Assembly (NCBI GenBank): GCA_046541015.1
Contig: JBKHEA010000001.1
Span: 156,394-220,393 of the forward strand
Direction: 5' to 3'
Source: Liberiplasma sp046541015
Lineage (GTDB): Bacteria > Bacillota_I > Bacilli_A > Izemoplasmatales > Izemoplasmataceae
Length of the DNA: 64,000 nucleotides
Under the pieces are notes generated by a model. That model saw only the letters and a list, made by a program, of their open reading frames with translations. It did no database searches and had not been told where the DNA came from. Position numbers and translations under genes: made by a program. This document shows positions 36,606 through 45,402 of the stretch, in pieces; the stretch's first letter is position 1, and every line of letters starts with the position of its first letter.

Positions 36606-37020
36606 AGTCTTTTAATGCGGTTTTAATTTTATCTAAAACCTCAACATAATCCTTTTGTTCATAAGCATCAAAGTTGTTTACCATCTCTAATCGAATTGAG
36701 TCATCTTCATATCTAGGAATTAAATGAAGATGAAAGTGGTGTACTGTTTGATGGGGTTGTTCATTATTGCTTATAATATTTAACCCGATTGGGTTAAAAG
36801 CTTTTTTAAGTGCTTTTGATAACGTTGGAATAACTGAAAAAACTGTTTTTGCAGTAGATTCTGATAAATCATAGACCGTTGCAACGTGTTTTTTAGGGAT
36901 TACAAGAGTATGACCTTTTGTCCCTTGTGAGATATCTAAGAACGCATAAACATCATCATTCTCAAAAACTTTGTAAGATGGAATTTCTCCTTTTACTATT
37001 TTGCAAAAAATACAATCCAT
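36604..37020 (-). CDS. hit: HIT family nucleotide-binding hydrolase
   Basis: A 138-residue Hint/HIT protein. The histidine triad HFHLH lies at 95-99 in QTVHHFHLHLIPRY. CIFC at 3-6 is the zinc half-site of the Hint branch. Such proteins hydrolyse AMP-linked phosphoramidates; substrate unknown. ATG follows GAGGAGG. Lies 2 nt behind the HAD gene. Confidence 0.9.
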   Translation of the reverse strand: MDCIFCKIVKGEIPSYKVFENDDVYAFLDISQGTKGHTLVIPKKHVATVYDLSESTAKTVFSVIPTLSKALKKAFNPIGLNIISNNEQPHQTVHHFHLHLIPRYEDDSIRLEMVNNFDAYEQKDYVEVLDKIKTALKD

Positions 37021-37022
37021 TT

Positions 37023-37685
37023 TTAATCCTCCTCATTAATAGTGTTTAATAGTTTAATAATATCATCCATCGTATCAAACATGTAATCGGGATTAACCAA
37101 GTTTAAATGGGCTTTACCTTTTATACTCCAAGCAACGCCAGCACTTAAAATACCAGCATTTTTCCCACTCAGAATATCTCCTTGATTATCTCCAATCATG
37201 ATTGCACCACGAATTGATTTAAACTTAGATAAAGCTTTTAATACAGGTTCTTTATCAGGTTTTGGATTTTTTACATCATCTAATGCAATAAATACATCAA
37301 TAAATTCATTCAGTTTATAATGAGTAAAACTAGGCCATGCAGCCACTTTGAATTTACTTGTTACAATGCCTAACTGATAGCCTTTTGATTTTAAAGTTTT
37401 AAGTGTTTCATAAACCTTAGGATAAAGTTTATGATACTTTCCTTCATTTTCTACATAGTAAGCACGATACGTGTCAATAAGCGCTTTAACAGTAAAAGGA
37501 CTATCTGTATATAACGAAAAGATATCGTTTAATGTTGGACCAATTTGATCAATAATTGTTTGTCTAGATAAAGCTAGATTTGGTAGATGGGTTTTATAAG
37601 CATGTTGATAACTTTTTATAATAATTTCATTGGTATCAATAAGGGTTCCATCTAAATCAAATAATATTGTGTCAATCTTTCTCAT
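37023..37685 (-). CDS. HAD-family phosphatase (PpaX/Gph-like)
   Basis: A 220-residue HAD hydrolase with all motifs: I FDLDGTLID (nucleophile Asp10), II GIVTSK, III Lys in PKPDKEP, IV MIGDNQGDILSGKNAG. The helical cap after motif I is of the phosphoglycolate phosphatase/pyrophosphatase PpaX kind. The ATG at 37683-37685 follows AAGGTG by 6 nt; a GTG inside that site is rejected as start. Exact substrate is not determined. Confidence 0.85.
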   Translation of the reverse strand: MRKIDTILFDLDGTLIDTNEIIIKSYQHAYKTHLPNLALSRQTIIDQIGPTLNDIFSLYTDSPFTVKALIDTYRAYYVENEGKYHKLYPKVYETLKTLKSKGYQLGIVTSKFKVAAWPSFTHYKLNEFIDVFIALDDVKNPKPDKEPVLKALSKFKSIRGAIMIGDNQGDILSGKNAGILSAGVAWSIKGKAHLNLVNPDYMFDTMDDIIKLLNTINEED

Positions 37686-37741
37686 AGTAATCACCTTATG
37701 AATATTTTAACATGCAAAGTGTGTTTATTTACTTAAAACAA

Positions 37742-37769
37742 TTGAAAAAACACTCAAATTGTCTATAAT
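37742..37769 (+). promoter_or_regulatory. pta promoter
   Basis: -35 TTGAAA (37742-37747), 16-bp spacer, -10 TATAAT (37764-37769). Confidence 0.65.
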
Positions 37770-37790
37770 AAGTAAAGTAGGAGTGATGGT

Positions 37791-38741
37791 ATGAGTAAAA
37801 TTATTGAAGAATTAAAAAGTAAGATAAAAGGGAAAAATATTAAAATTGTATTTCCCGAATCTGAAGATCCACGTATTGTAGAAGGTGCCATTCAATTAAA
37901 AGAAGAAGGCATTCTTGAACCAATTTTTATCGGTAATGAAGAAAAACTCACAAAGGATTTAAAAGGCATCAAAGTAATAAATCCACTAACCTATCCTAGA
38001 TATAGTGAGTTTGTAGAAGCTTTTGTTGAAAGACGTGAAGGAAAAGTCTCTTATGAACAAGCAAAAGAGTTATTAAAAAAACCTAATTATTTTGGGACCA
38101 TGCTTGTTTATATGAATGAAGCAGATGGCTTAGTAAGTGGCGCTGCGCATTCTACTGCAGATACTGTAAGACCAGCATTACAAATCATCAAAACAAAAGA
38201 AGGTGTAAGCCGAACTTTTGGATATTTCCTTATGTTAAAAGGGGAAGAAAAGTATATTATGGGGGATTGTGCGATTAATCCAAACCCAGATTCAGCTGCG
38301 CTTGCAGAATTTGCGATTGAATCCGCAAAAGCTGCCGAAATGTTTGGCATTGACCCAAAAGTTGCCTTATTAAGTTTTTCAACTAATGGGAGTGCAGATA
38401 CCGATGAAACGCAGAAAATTAAAAAAGCGCTTGAAATTGCTCAATCTAAAAATTCAGGATACTTAATTGATGGTGAAATGCAATTTGATGCAGCATTTGT
38501 TGAAAGTGTTGGAAAAAGTAAATATAAAGGAAGTCTCGTTGCAGGACAAGCAAACACATTCATTTTCCCTGATTTAAATAGTGGGAATATTGGCTATAAG
38601 ATTGCTCAAAGAATGGGTGGTTATGAGGCTGTTGGACCAATTTTAGCTGGTCTTAACAAACCTGTAAACGATTTATCAAGAGGTTGTAGTGTATTAGATG
38701 TTTATAACACTGCAATCATCACTGCATCACAATCATTATAA
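37791..38741 (+). CDS. pta: Phosphate acetyltransferase
   Basis: A 316-residue short-type Pta that converts acetyl-CoA and phosphate to acetyl phosphate and CoA, the ATP-yielding acetate branch with AckA (not in this window). Motifs: KIVFPESEDPRI, GLVSGAAHSTADTVRPALQIIK, CAINPNPDSAALAEFA and GSLVAGQANTFIFPDLNSGNIGYK. Monocistronic with own promoter and terminator. Confidence 0.95.
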   Translation: MSKIIEELKSKIKGKNIKIVFPESEDPRIVEGAIQLKEEGILEPIFIGNEEKLTKDLKGIKVINPLTYPRYSEFVEAFVERREGKVSYEQAKELLKKPNYFGTMLVYMNEADGLVSGAAHSTADTVRPALQIIKTKEGVSRTFGYFLMLKGEEKYIMGDCAINPNPDSAALAEFAIESAKAAEMFGIDPKVALLSFSTNGSADTDETQKIKKALEIAQSKNSGYLIDGEMQFDAAFVESVGKSKYKGSLVAGQANTFIFPDLNSGNIGYKIAQRMGGYEAVGPILAGLNKPVNDLSRGCSVLDVYNTAIITASQSL

Positions 38742-38746
38742 TTCAT

Positions 38747-38776
38747 AAAAGATTACCAAAAAATGGTAATCTTTTT
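38747..38776 (+). terminator. pta terminator
   Basis: 12-bp stem (38747-38758 with 38764-38775), 5-nt loop, T tail. Confidence 0.9.
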
Positions 38777-38838
38777 TAATTGATAGGCTATATAGAGTTT
38801 TTTAATTGTGCTATAATGACTTAAAGCGTGGTGATGAT

Positions 38839-39762
38839 ATGAAACGATGTTGGGTTATTTATAATCCTATGAGCGGAAAAAAGAAATTTGCCGATCACAT
38901 TGATTTGGTAAAAGAAACTATAGAAGTATTAGGCTATAAAGTTTATATCAAGGAAACTAAAAGACCAAGACATGCTACAGAAATTGTAAAAGAAGCTTGT
39001 TATGATAAAGTTGAAATGATTCTCATTTCAGGTGGCGATGGGACAGTGAATGAATGCGTAAACGGGTTAGCAGAAAGTCAACACCAACCGCTAATCGCAT
39101 ACATTCCATCAGGAACGGCTTGTGATATTGCAAAAACATTAGGCATCCCCAAAAATGTGCCTAAAGCCTTAAACATTATAAAACAAATGCATGAAGTTAA
39201 AATGGATATTGTTAAAGGCGCTCATGAATACTTTGTCTATGTTACAGCACTTGGAAACTATGTTGATATTAGTTATTTAACACACTCTAAACTAAAAAGA
39301 AAACTTGGTTACTTAGCTTATTTTATCACAGGTGTAAAAGAATTCTTTACCATCCCAATGATTAAAACAGAAATCAATTACGATCAAGGTGTATTAAAAG
39401 GATATTACTCTTTAATTATGGTTGTCAATTCCAAACGCGTTGCTGGATTTAACATTATTCAAAAACCTGTTTTAGATGATGGATTAGTAGACATTGTTTT
39501 ATATAGATATATCCCCCTACTAAATAACATTATCTATTTCTTCTCTTTCTTCTTCAATCCAAAGATATTGCCCTTTGTAAAGAAGATAAGAACCAAAGAA
39601 GCAACCATCTATACCGAGCACCATCACCGCTGGAATATTGATGGTGAAGCCTCAGATTCTGGGAATCAGTCAATCAAAGTTTTTAAGCAAAAACTCCGTA
39701 TCTTAATCAATCCAGATCAATCCGATAAATATTTTAAAAACCAAAAGGATTCGCATGTTTAA
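38839..39762 (+). CDS. Diacylglycerol/lipid kinase, DagK-like
   Basis: A 307-residue member of the DAGK catalytic family that phosphorylates lipids at the membrane. N-terminal IYNPMSGKKK, nucleotide loop ISGGDGTVNECVNGL, and IPSGTACDIAKTLGIP, where the family usually has GTxND. A hydrophobic aromatic-rich helix lies near residues 220-240. The frame is open 11 codons upstream, but ATG at 38839 has the ribosome site. An extended -10 TGCTATAAT lies just upstream. Overlaps rnmV by 8 nt. Diacylglycerol as substrate is inferred. Confidence 0.85.
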   Translation: MKRCWVIYNPMSGKKKFADHIDLVKETIEVLGYKVYIKETKRPRHATEIVKEACYDKVEMILISGGDGTVNECVNGLAESQHQPLIAYIPSGTACDIAKTLGIPKNVPKALNIIKQMHEVKMDIVKGAHEYFVYVTALGNYVDISYLTHSKLKRKLGYLAYFITGVKEFFTIPMIKTEINYDQGVLKGYYSLIMVVNSKRVAGFNIIQKPVLDDGLVDIVLYRYIPLLNNIIYFFSFFFNPKILPFVKKIRTKEATIYTEHHHRWNIDGEASDSGNQSIKVFKQKLRILINPDQSDKYFKNQKDSHV

Positions 39763-40288
39763 AGAAGTTGTTGTAGTAGAGGGAAACCACGACAAATCGC
39801 GGTTAAAACAAATTTTTGAAGAGATAGATGTCGTTATTACTAATGGTGCAGAAATTAGTCAAGAAACGCTAGATTTGCTCAAACATCTAAATCAAAAACG
39901 TGGATTAATCTTACTGCTAGACCCAGATTATCCAGGAGAGCGCATTAGAAGAATTATTAATGAATATGTCGGAGAAACAAAGCATGCGTTTATTGAAAAA
40001 AAATATTGTATAGATGAAAAGAAGAACAAAGTAGGTATTGAGCATGCCCCTTTACATATTATTAAAGAGGTCTTGCTTACAAAGGTTCAAACACAAAAAG
40101 ATGTTGAGCACTCTTTAACCATTAACGACTTAGTTGAACTAGGGTTAACAGGAAGAAAAGATTCAAAAGAAAAGCGAGAAAAAATCGCTAGCTATTATCA
40201 CTTTGCCACTAGCAATGCAAAAACATTTTTAAAGTATTTAAATATGTTTGGTATCAGTAAAAATGAATTAGAAAAGGTGCTATCATGA
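39755..40288 (+). CDS. rnmV: Ribonuclease M5
   Basis: A 177-residue TOPRIM nuclease that matures 5S rRNA. VVVEGNHDKSRLKQ carries the catalytic Glu; the family Lys after Gly is Asn here. LLLDPDYPGERIRRII is the second acidic motif; the C-terminal helical domain contains LTGRKDSKEKREKIA. It overlaps rsmA by ATGA, the usual Firmicutes pairing. Confidence 0.93.
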   Translation: MFKEVVVVEGNHDKSRLKQIFEEIDVVITNGAEISQETLDLLKHLNQKRGLILLLDPDYPGERIRRIINEYVGETKHAFIEKKYCIDEKKNKVGIEHAPLHIIKEVLLTKVQTQKDVEHSLTINDLVELGLTGRKDSKEKREKIASYYHFATSNAKTFLKYLNMFGISKNELEKVLS

Positions 40289-41139
40289 AACAATCTAACC
40301 CAAAAACTATTCAAGAGCTATTAAAATCTAATCAAATCCAAATAAAAAAACGTTTTGGGCAAAACTTTCTCATTGATGATAATGTTTTAAATAAGATTGT
40401 TGATTTAGCGGTGGTATCTAGTGATGATTTAGTGATTGAAATCGGACCAGGATTAGGTAGTCTAACACAATATTTAGTTAAAAAAGCAAAACATGTATTA
40501 GCCTATGAAATCGATCGTGATCTAATAACTATCTTGACCGATACATTTAAAGCTTCACCCTTTACACTCATTCATGATGACATTTTAAAAAGAGATATTG
40601 ATAAAGATATTAAAGCATTAAAGCAAACATTTAATCGCATTATTATTGTAGCGAATTTGCCTTATTATATTACAACCCCAATTCTAATGAAATGTCTAGA
40701 AGAATCAAAGCTGATAGATTCAATGGTTGTTATGATGCAATTAGAAGTAGCCAAACGCATTACAGCGTTAAGTAATTCTAAAGATTACAATGCTTTAAGT
40801 ATTATGGTTCAATACCGAGCTCACGCTCATTATGGGTTTAAAGTTCCGAAAAATGTTTTTATTCCTGCCCCGAATGTTGATAGTGCTGTTATTCGTTTAG
40901 AATTTACAGATTACTATGTCAAATTAGTGAAGAATGAATCCTTTTTTATCGAATTTGTTAAAGCATGTTTCAAACAAAGAAGAAAAACTTTACTCAATAA
41001 TCTTAGTAGCTTTTTTGCATTAGATAAAACAGTCATTATTGACCACTTAGAGCAATGTGGTATTAATCCACAAATACGAGCTGAAATGTTACCCCTTATG
41101 ACGTTTATAGAACTTGCGAATTATTTTAGCAAGATATGA
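40285..41139 (+). CDS. rsmA: 16S rRNA dimethyladenosine transferase
   Basis: A 284-residue KsgA-type methylase that dimethylates the two adjacent adenines of the 16S 3' hairpin. N-terminal KKRFGQNFLIDDNVLNKIV, SAM motif EIGPGLGSLTQYL, catalytic NLPYYITTPILMK and VDSAVIRLE. The C-terminal KACFKQRRKTLLNNL is intact. Confidence 0.96.
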   Translation: MKQSNPKTIQELLKSNQIQIKKRFGQNFLIDDNVLNKIVDLAVVSSDDLVIEIGPGLGSLTQYLVKKAKHVLAYEIDRDLITILTDTFKASPFTLIHDDILKRDIDKDIKALKQTFNRIIIVANLPYYITTPILMKCLEESKLIDSMVVMMQLEVAKRITALSNSKDYNALSIMVQYRAHAHYGFKVPKNVFIPAPNVDSAVIRLEFTDYYVKLVKNESFFIEFVKACFKQRRKTLLNNLSSFFALDKTVIIDHLEQCGINPQIRAEMLPLMTFIELANYFSKI

Positions 41140-41155
41140 AAAGAGGTTTAGCATT

Positions 41156-41995
41156 ATGAAAGAAAAAGCTTATGCAAAAATCAATCTATTTTTAGATGTC
41201 TTAGGCAAAAGACTTGATCATTACCATGACTTAGAAATGGTAATGGCACCTTTAGCACTGCATGATGTATTAACCTTCGAACTGCTTGAAGAAGATAAAA
41301 TTGAGCTAACTGAATCGATTAAAATTTGCGATGATCCTAAAGAGAATCTTGTTTATAAGGTCGCAAAATTTTTAAAAGAACAGTTTTCAATTCCTTTAGG
41401 TGTAAAAATTCATATTGAAAAAAATATTCCAATCGCGGCAGGATTAGCCGGGGGAAGTGCAGATGCTGCAGCAACCTTACGAGGATTGAATAAATTATTT
41501 AAGCTTAAACAGTCTTTAGAGGATTTGGCTAAAATTGGCGAAATTTTTGGTGCTGACATTCCATATTGCATCTATAATAAGCTCTGTATCGCAAGGGGTA
41601 AAGGCGAAGATTTATTTTTCTTAAATAAACACTTAAATCTTCCTGTTTTAATTATTACACCCTATATCAAAGTAAGTACCAAAGAAATCTTTAGCATCAT
41701 TAAAGAAGAAGACATCAAACCCATTAAAATCACGAACATGACCAATGCGATTTATAATAAAAACAAAACCCTTATTTACAAAGAACTTTATAACGCACTT
41801 ATGCCCTTTACATTTAAACTCTTTCCTGAAGTTGAAAAACTTAGTGAGATGATTAGTGCACATAATCCTGAAGGATTTTTGATGAGTGGATCAGGACCAA
41901 GTTTTTTCATTTTTACAAAAAATAAAACAAACTTAAAAGAAATTGAATCTCATTTCAAAGAATCTAACTTTACGCTAATTACGAAAATAAAGTGA
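41156..41995 (+). CDS. ispE: 4-diphosphocytidyl-2-C-methyl-D-erythritol kinase
   Basis: A 279-residue GHMP kinase of the MEP isoprenoid route. KAYAKINLFLDV at the N-terminus, GHMP motif PIAAGLAGGSADAAATLRGLN (92-112), FGADIPYC with the catalytic Asp, and MSGSGPSFFIF. Stops with TGA. The ATG at 41156 follows AGAGG; a longer frame into rsmA is not needed. Shows that isoprenoids are made by the MEP pathway. Confidence 0.94.
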   Translation: MKEKAYAKINLFLDVLGKRLDHYHDLEMVMAPLALHDVLTFELLEEDKIELTESIKICDDPKENLVYKVAKFLKEQFSIPLGVKIHIEKNIPIAAGLAGGSADAAATLRGLNKLFKLKQSLEDLAKIGEIFGADIPYCIYNKLCIARGKGEDLFFLNKHLNLPVLIITPYIKVSTKEIFSIIKEEDIKPIKITNMTNAIYNKNKTLIYKELYNALMPFTFKLFPEVEKLSEMISAHNPEGFLMSGSGPSFFIFTKNKTNLKEIESHFKESNFTLITKIK

Positions 41996-42052
41996 TGGTG
42001 CGGTTTAAAGGATAAAAAAAGTTTGAAAAGCCTATACTCTTGTGATATAATT

Positions 42053-42061
42053 CACTCATAC
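42053..42061 (+). promoter_or_regulatory. Extended -10 promoter of spoVG
   Basis: TGATATAAT (42053-42061). A TATACT lies at the -35 position, so it is an extended -10 type. Confidence 0.4.
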
Positions 42062-42094
42062 AAGTGTTATAGACATAAAATGCGGGGTGGAATA

Positions 42095-42358
42095 ATGAAT
42101 ATAACAGACGTTAGAGTCAAAAAATTTAATGGTGAAAATCGTTTAAAAGCGATTGCAGCTATTACTATTGACGACTGTTTTGTGGTTCATGAATTGCGTG
42201 TCATTGATGGGAAAGATGGTCTCTTTGTTGCGATGCCAAGTCGTAAAATGCCAAATGGTGAGTTTAAGGATGTAGCACATCCAATTAACCAAGAGACTCG
42301 AAATCATATTGAGAGCGTAGTTATTGAAGCATATCATAAATTAGAAGAAGAAGAGTAA
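42095..42358 (+). CDS. spoVG: SpoVG-family RNA/DNA-binding regulator
   Basis: An 87-residue protein, complete for the family: MNITDVRVKKF, LKAIAAITIDDCFVVHELRVIDGKDGLFVAMPSRK and DVAHPIN. SpoVG binds nucleic acid and acts as a global regulator in non-sporulating Firmicutes too. The start is the ATG at 42095 after GGGGTGG. Conserved location upstream of prs. Confidence 0.96.
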   Translation: MNITDVRVKKFNGENRLKAIAAITIDDCFVVHELRVIDGKDGLFVAMPSRKMPNGEFKDVAHPINQETRNHIESVVIEAYHKLEEEE

Positions 42359-42367
42359 TTAAATAAT

Positions 42368-42398
42368 GTGCAACTTTTTTACTAGTTGCATTTTATTT
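42368..42398 (+). terminator. spoVG terminator
   Basis: 7-bp stem TGCAACT/AGTTGCA (42369-42375 with 42384-42390) and a T-rich tail; moderate strength. Confidence 0.6.
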
Positions 42399-42412
42399 TG
42401 GCAAATTTTTGC

Positions 42413-42418
42413 TATAAT
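42413..42418 (+). promoter_or_regulatory. prs -10 promoter element
   Basis: TATAAT preceded by TGC (extended -10), 34 nt before the prs start. Confidence 0.45.
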
Positions 42419-42452
42419 GAGTATGTGAGTATTCTATTATTGGAGGGTTTTG

Positions 42453-43418
42453 ATGGCGACATTTAATGGTCATAAAATTAAACTATTTTCATTGAGTGCT
42501 AATCGTAAATTAGCAGAAGAAATATCAGAATATACAGGGATTCCGCTAAGTAAGTGCGAAGTTAGACGATTTGCAGATGGTGAAATCGGATTAAATATTG
42601 AGGAGACTGTAAGGGGTCATCACGTATTTGTTATTCAACCTACTCATGCACCAGTGAACGAAAATCTAATGGAATTACTCATTATGATTGATGCATTAAA
42701 ACGCGCAAGCGCTAAGCACATTAATATTATTATGCCTTATTATGGTTATTCAAGACAAGATAGAAAAGCCGCATCCCGCCAACCAATTAGTGCTAAGCTT
42801 GTTGCAAACTTATTGCAGGTTGCTGGCGCGACTAGAGTTATATCTATGGACCTTCACGCTGGACAGATTCAAGGATTTTTTGATATACCTATTGATAATT
42901 TTGTTGCGATGCCAATATTGGTCGATTATTTTAATAAAAAATTTAAAGATGAGAAGATTGTTGTTGTATCACCAGATCATGGTGGGGCGGTTAGAGCAAG
43001 AGAGATGGGAAATTTACTCCATGCACCTATTGCCATTATTGATAAACGAAGACCTAGAGCTAATGAAGTTGAAATTATGGGGATAGTTGGGGATGTATCA
43101 GGAAGAGTTGCTATATTAATTGATGACATGATTGATACTGCAGGCACCATCTCAAGTGCTGCAGATGCTTTAAAAGAAGCTGGCGCAAAAGAAGTTTATG
43201 CAGCATGTACCCATCCTGTTTTTTCACCACCAGCTATTGATCGCATCAATAATAGTGTGATTAAAGAGTTGGTATGTACAAACACAATTGAACTAAAAGA
43301 AGATAAACAATCACCAAGAATCATTCAACTAAGTGTGGCACCATTATTAGCCCAAGGAATACTAAATATCGTTCAAGATCAGCCACTTAGTAGTTTATTT
43401 GAATATAAAGAACAATAA
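42453..43418 (+). CDS. prs: Ribose-phosphate pyrophosphokinase
   Basis: A 321-residue PRPP synthase (class I). DLHAGQIQGFFDIPIDN, VVSPDHGGAVRAREM and the PRPP loop VAILIDDMIDTAGTISSAA are intact. PRPP feeds nucleotide salvage, including PyrR's UPRTase activity. ATG at 42453 follows GGAGGG; the TTG just before it is not preferred. Confidence 0.97.
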   Translation: MATFNGHKIKLFSLSANRKLAEEISEYTGIPLSKCEVRRFADGEIGLNIEETVRGHHVFVIQPTHAPVNENLMELLIMIDALKRASAKHINIIMPYYGYSRQDRKAASRQPISAKLVANLLQVAGATRVISMDLHAGQIQGFFDIPIDNFVAMPILVDYFNKKFKDEKIVVVSPDHGGAVRAREMGNLLHAPIAIIDKRRPRANEVEIMGIVGDVSGRVAILIDDMIDTAGTISSAADALKEAGAKEVYAACTHPVFSPPAIDRINNSVIKELVCTNTIELKEDKQSPRIIQLSVAPLLAQGILNIVQDQPLSSLFEYKEQ

Positions 43419-43446
43419 CACCTTTCATAGGTGTTTTCTTTTTCGT

Positions 43447-43474
43447 TTGACAAAGCCAGTTATTTTGATATGAT
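43447..43474 (+). promoter_or_regulatory. asnS promoter
   Basis: -35 TTGACA (43447-43452), 16-bp spacer, -10 TATGAT (43469-43474) with upstream TG. Confidence 0.65.
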
Positions 43475-43479
43475 TATAG

Positions 43480-43690
43480 TATAAATCGACGAATGGACAA
43501 GTAGTTAATCTTTCTTGCATAAAGCGAATCTAGGATGGTGGAAGCTAGGTAGTAAGTGATTAATGAATAACACCAGGAGAGATGGAAGAATTAAGTAGAC
43601 CCATCCGCAGCTCAGCGTTATGAGAAAGTGCATTGAATTAAGGTGGTACCGCGGAAATTATTTCGTCCTTTTATAAGGGCGATTTTTTAA
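43480..43690 (+). ncRNA. T-box riboswitch, tRNA-Asn responsive
   Basis: Stem I pairs GTTAATC with GATTAAT. The specifier loop gives AAC (Asn) at 43569-43571. The T-box AAGGTGGTACCGCGG is at 43640-43654. The terminator is an 8-bp stem (43663-43670 with 43675-43682) and T run. It directly precedes asnS. Confidence 0.93.
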
Positions 43691-43706
43691 TTTTAGGAGG
43701 AAGTTT

Positions 43707-45092
43707 ATGAAATATAACAACAGTGAGTTATTTAAAAACTATGAAGCACTCGATCAAAAAGAAGTGCTTGTTTCAGCCTGGGTTAGAAATCACAGAACTC
43801 AAAAATCTTTTGGATTTATGGATTTAAACGATGGAACATTTTTTGAATCTATTCAAGTAGTTTACGAAGAAGATAAAATTAAAAATTATAAAGATATTCA
43901 AAAAATTGGGATTGGTGCAAGTGTTTTAGTTAGAGGAACCTTGATTGCAACCCCATCGATGAAACAACCATTTGAAATCAATGCTAATGAGATTACGCTT
44001 GTTGGGGATTCATTAGAAGACTACCCGATTCAACCTAAAAGACACAGTAGAGAATTTTTAAGGGAAAACGCACACTTACGCCCTAGAACGAATTTATTCA
44101 CTGCAGTATTTAGAGTGCGTAGTCTTTTAACCCACGCGATTCACACGTTCTTTCAAGAGAAGAATTTTGTACATGTCGCAAGTCCGATCATTACAGGCAG
44201 TGATGCTGAGGGTGCTGGTGAAATGTTTAAAGTTACAACCCTTAATTTAAATCATGTGCCTAAAGATAATCAACAGGTTGATTTTAAACAAGACTTTTTT
44301 CAAAAAGCTACTAACTTAACGGTATCTGGACAACTTCAAGCAGAAGTGTTTGCCCAAGCATTTAAACAAGTATATACTTTTGGTCCAACCTTTAGAGCTG
44401 AAAAATCAAATACTACAACGCATGCTTCAGAGTTTTGGATGATAGAACCAGAGATTGCTTTTGCTGACTTAAGCGATGACATGGATTTAGCTGAAGAAAT
44501 GGTTAAATACTTAATTCAATACGTCCTAACGCACGCAAAAGAAGAGATGGCTTTTTTTAATAAGTTTGTTCAAAAAGGATTGTTCGATAAATTGAATAAT
44601 GTTTTAAATACACCATTTAAACGTATAACGCATAAAGAAGCGATTACAATCTTAAAAGATAGCAACAAACCCTTCGAAAACACCCCTGAATTTGGGCAAG
44701 ATTTAGCAACAGAACATGAAAAATTCTTAGTAAGTCATTTTAACGGTCCAGTGTTTGTTACAGATTGGCCAAAAGATATAAAAGCGTTTTATATGCGCTT
44801 AAACGATGACAATGAAACCGTTGCGGCAATGGATTTACTTGTCCCAGGTAGTGGAGAACTGATTGGTGGATCTCAAAGAGAAGAACGTTTAGAGTACTTA
44901 ATTAAACGTATGAATGAGATGCATATCGATGAAAAAGAACTCTGGTGGTATTTAGATTTAAGAAAATACGGAACAACACCACATGCTGGTTATGGTCTTG
45001 GATTTGACCGCATGCTAATGTATTTAACAGGAGTAGAAAATATTCGCGATGTGATTCCTTTCCCAAGAACGCCAAGAAACTGTGAGTTTTAA
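43707..45092 (+). CDS. asnS: Asparaginyl-tRNA synthetase
   Basis: A 461-residue class IIb synthetase. N-terminal OB fold (about 18-110), then VASPIITGSDAEGAGEMF, motif 2 region FGPTFRAEKSNTTTHASEFWMIEPEIAF and motif 3 GYGLGFDRMLMYLTGVENIRDVIPFPRTP. The PRTP ending is the AsnRS type. Presence of AsnRS plus an Asn T-box indicates direct tRNA-Asn charging. Confidence 0.96.
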   Translation: MKYNNSELFKNYEALDQKEVLVSAWVRNHRTQKSFGFMDLNDGTFFESIQVVYEEDKIKNYKDIQKIGIGASVLVRGTLIATPSMKQPFEINANEITLVGDSLEDYPIQPKRHSREFLRENAHLRPRTNLFTAVFRVRSLLTHAIHTFFQEKNFVHVASPIITGSDAEGAGEMFKVTTLNLNHVPKDNQQVDFKQDFFQKATNLTVSGQLQAEVFAQAFKQVYTFGPTFRAEKSNTTTHASEFWMIEPEIAFADLSDDMDLAEEMVKYLIQYVLTHAKEEMAFFNKFVQKGLFDKLNNVLNTPFKRITHKEAITILKDSNKPFENTPEFGQDLATEHEKFLVSHFNGPVFVTDWPKDIKAFYMRLNDDNETVAAMDLLVPGSGELIGGSQREERLEYLIKRMNEMHIDEKELWWYLDLRKYGTTPHAGYGLGFDRMLMYLTGVENIRDVIPFPRTPRNCEF

Positions 45093-45096
45093 TAAA

Positions 45097-45127
45097 AATA
45101 AGACCCCTAAAATTTAGGGGTCTTATT
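45097..45127. terminator. Bidirectional terminator after asnS and the small-peptide unit
   Basis: 14-bp stem (45097-45110 with 45114-45127), 3-nt loop. It serves asnS on the plus strand and the two small ORFs on the minus strand. Confidence 0.9.
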
Positions 45128-45141
45128 CATTAAGGAAGAAA

Positions 45142-45252
45142 CTATTTTGCTTTTTTGATAGTATCTGATAATTTAATATTTAAAGTTTGACTATAATAGT
45201 TTTCTAATGTGTTTAGTAAAGCTTTAATATTTCGTTTGTATATGTTTCTCAT
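45142..45252 (-). CDS. Small basic peptide, 36 aa (second of a pair)
   Basis: An ATG at 45250-45252 follows AAAGGAGATGATACACG, a strong ribosome site. The 36-residue product starts MRNIYKRNIKALLNTLENYY and ends in DTIKKAK. It has eight Lys/Arg against two acidic residues and a likely amphipathic helix in the first half. No membrane segment or signal peptide is seen. Its ribosome site overlaps the stop of the preceding 22-codon ORF, so the two may be coupled. Family not recognised; it could be a regulatory, toxic, signalling or antimicrobial peptide. Too short for routine gene callers. Confidence 0.55.
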   Translation of the reverse strand: MRNIYKRNIKALLNTLENYYSQTLNIKLSDTIKKAK

Positions 45253-45267
45253 CGTGTATCATCTCCT

Positions 45268-45336
45268 TTAATAGTTCTTATATCCATGGTAAGAAAAATG
45301 GCTATTCTTACTAGATATAGGGTTAATTGATCGCAT
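45268..45336 (-). CDS. Small peptide, 22 aa (first of a pair)
   Basis: An ATG at 45334-45336 lies 7 nt after GGAGGTG. The product begins MRSINPISSKNSHF and ends GYKNY. It is polar, rich in Ser, Asn, Tyr and His, with no hydrophobic helix. It starts about 87 nt after the predicted transcription start of a consensus promoter and ends 15 nt before the 36-residue ORF. It could be a leader peptide controlling the second ORF or a peptide with its own role. Not recognised. Confidence 0.5.
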   Translation of the reverse strand: MRSINPISSKNSHFSYHGYKNY

Positions 45337-45402
45337 TTCTCTCACCTCCAACCTATCAAAAAAGACTTGTGTATCTAATGATATGAAGAAACTGATCAAT
45401 TT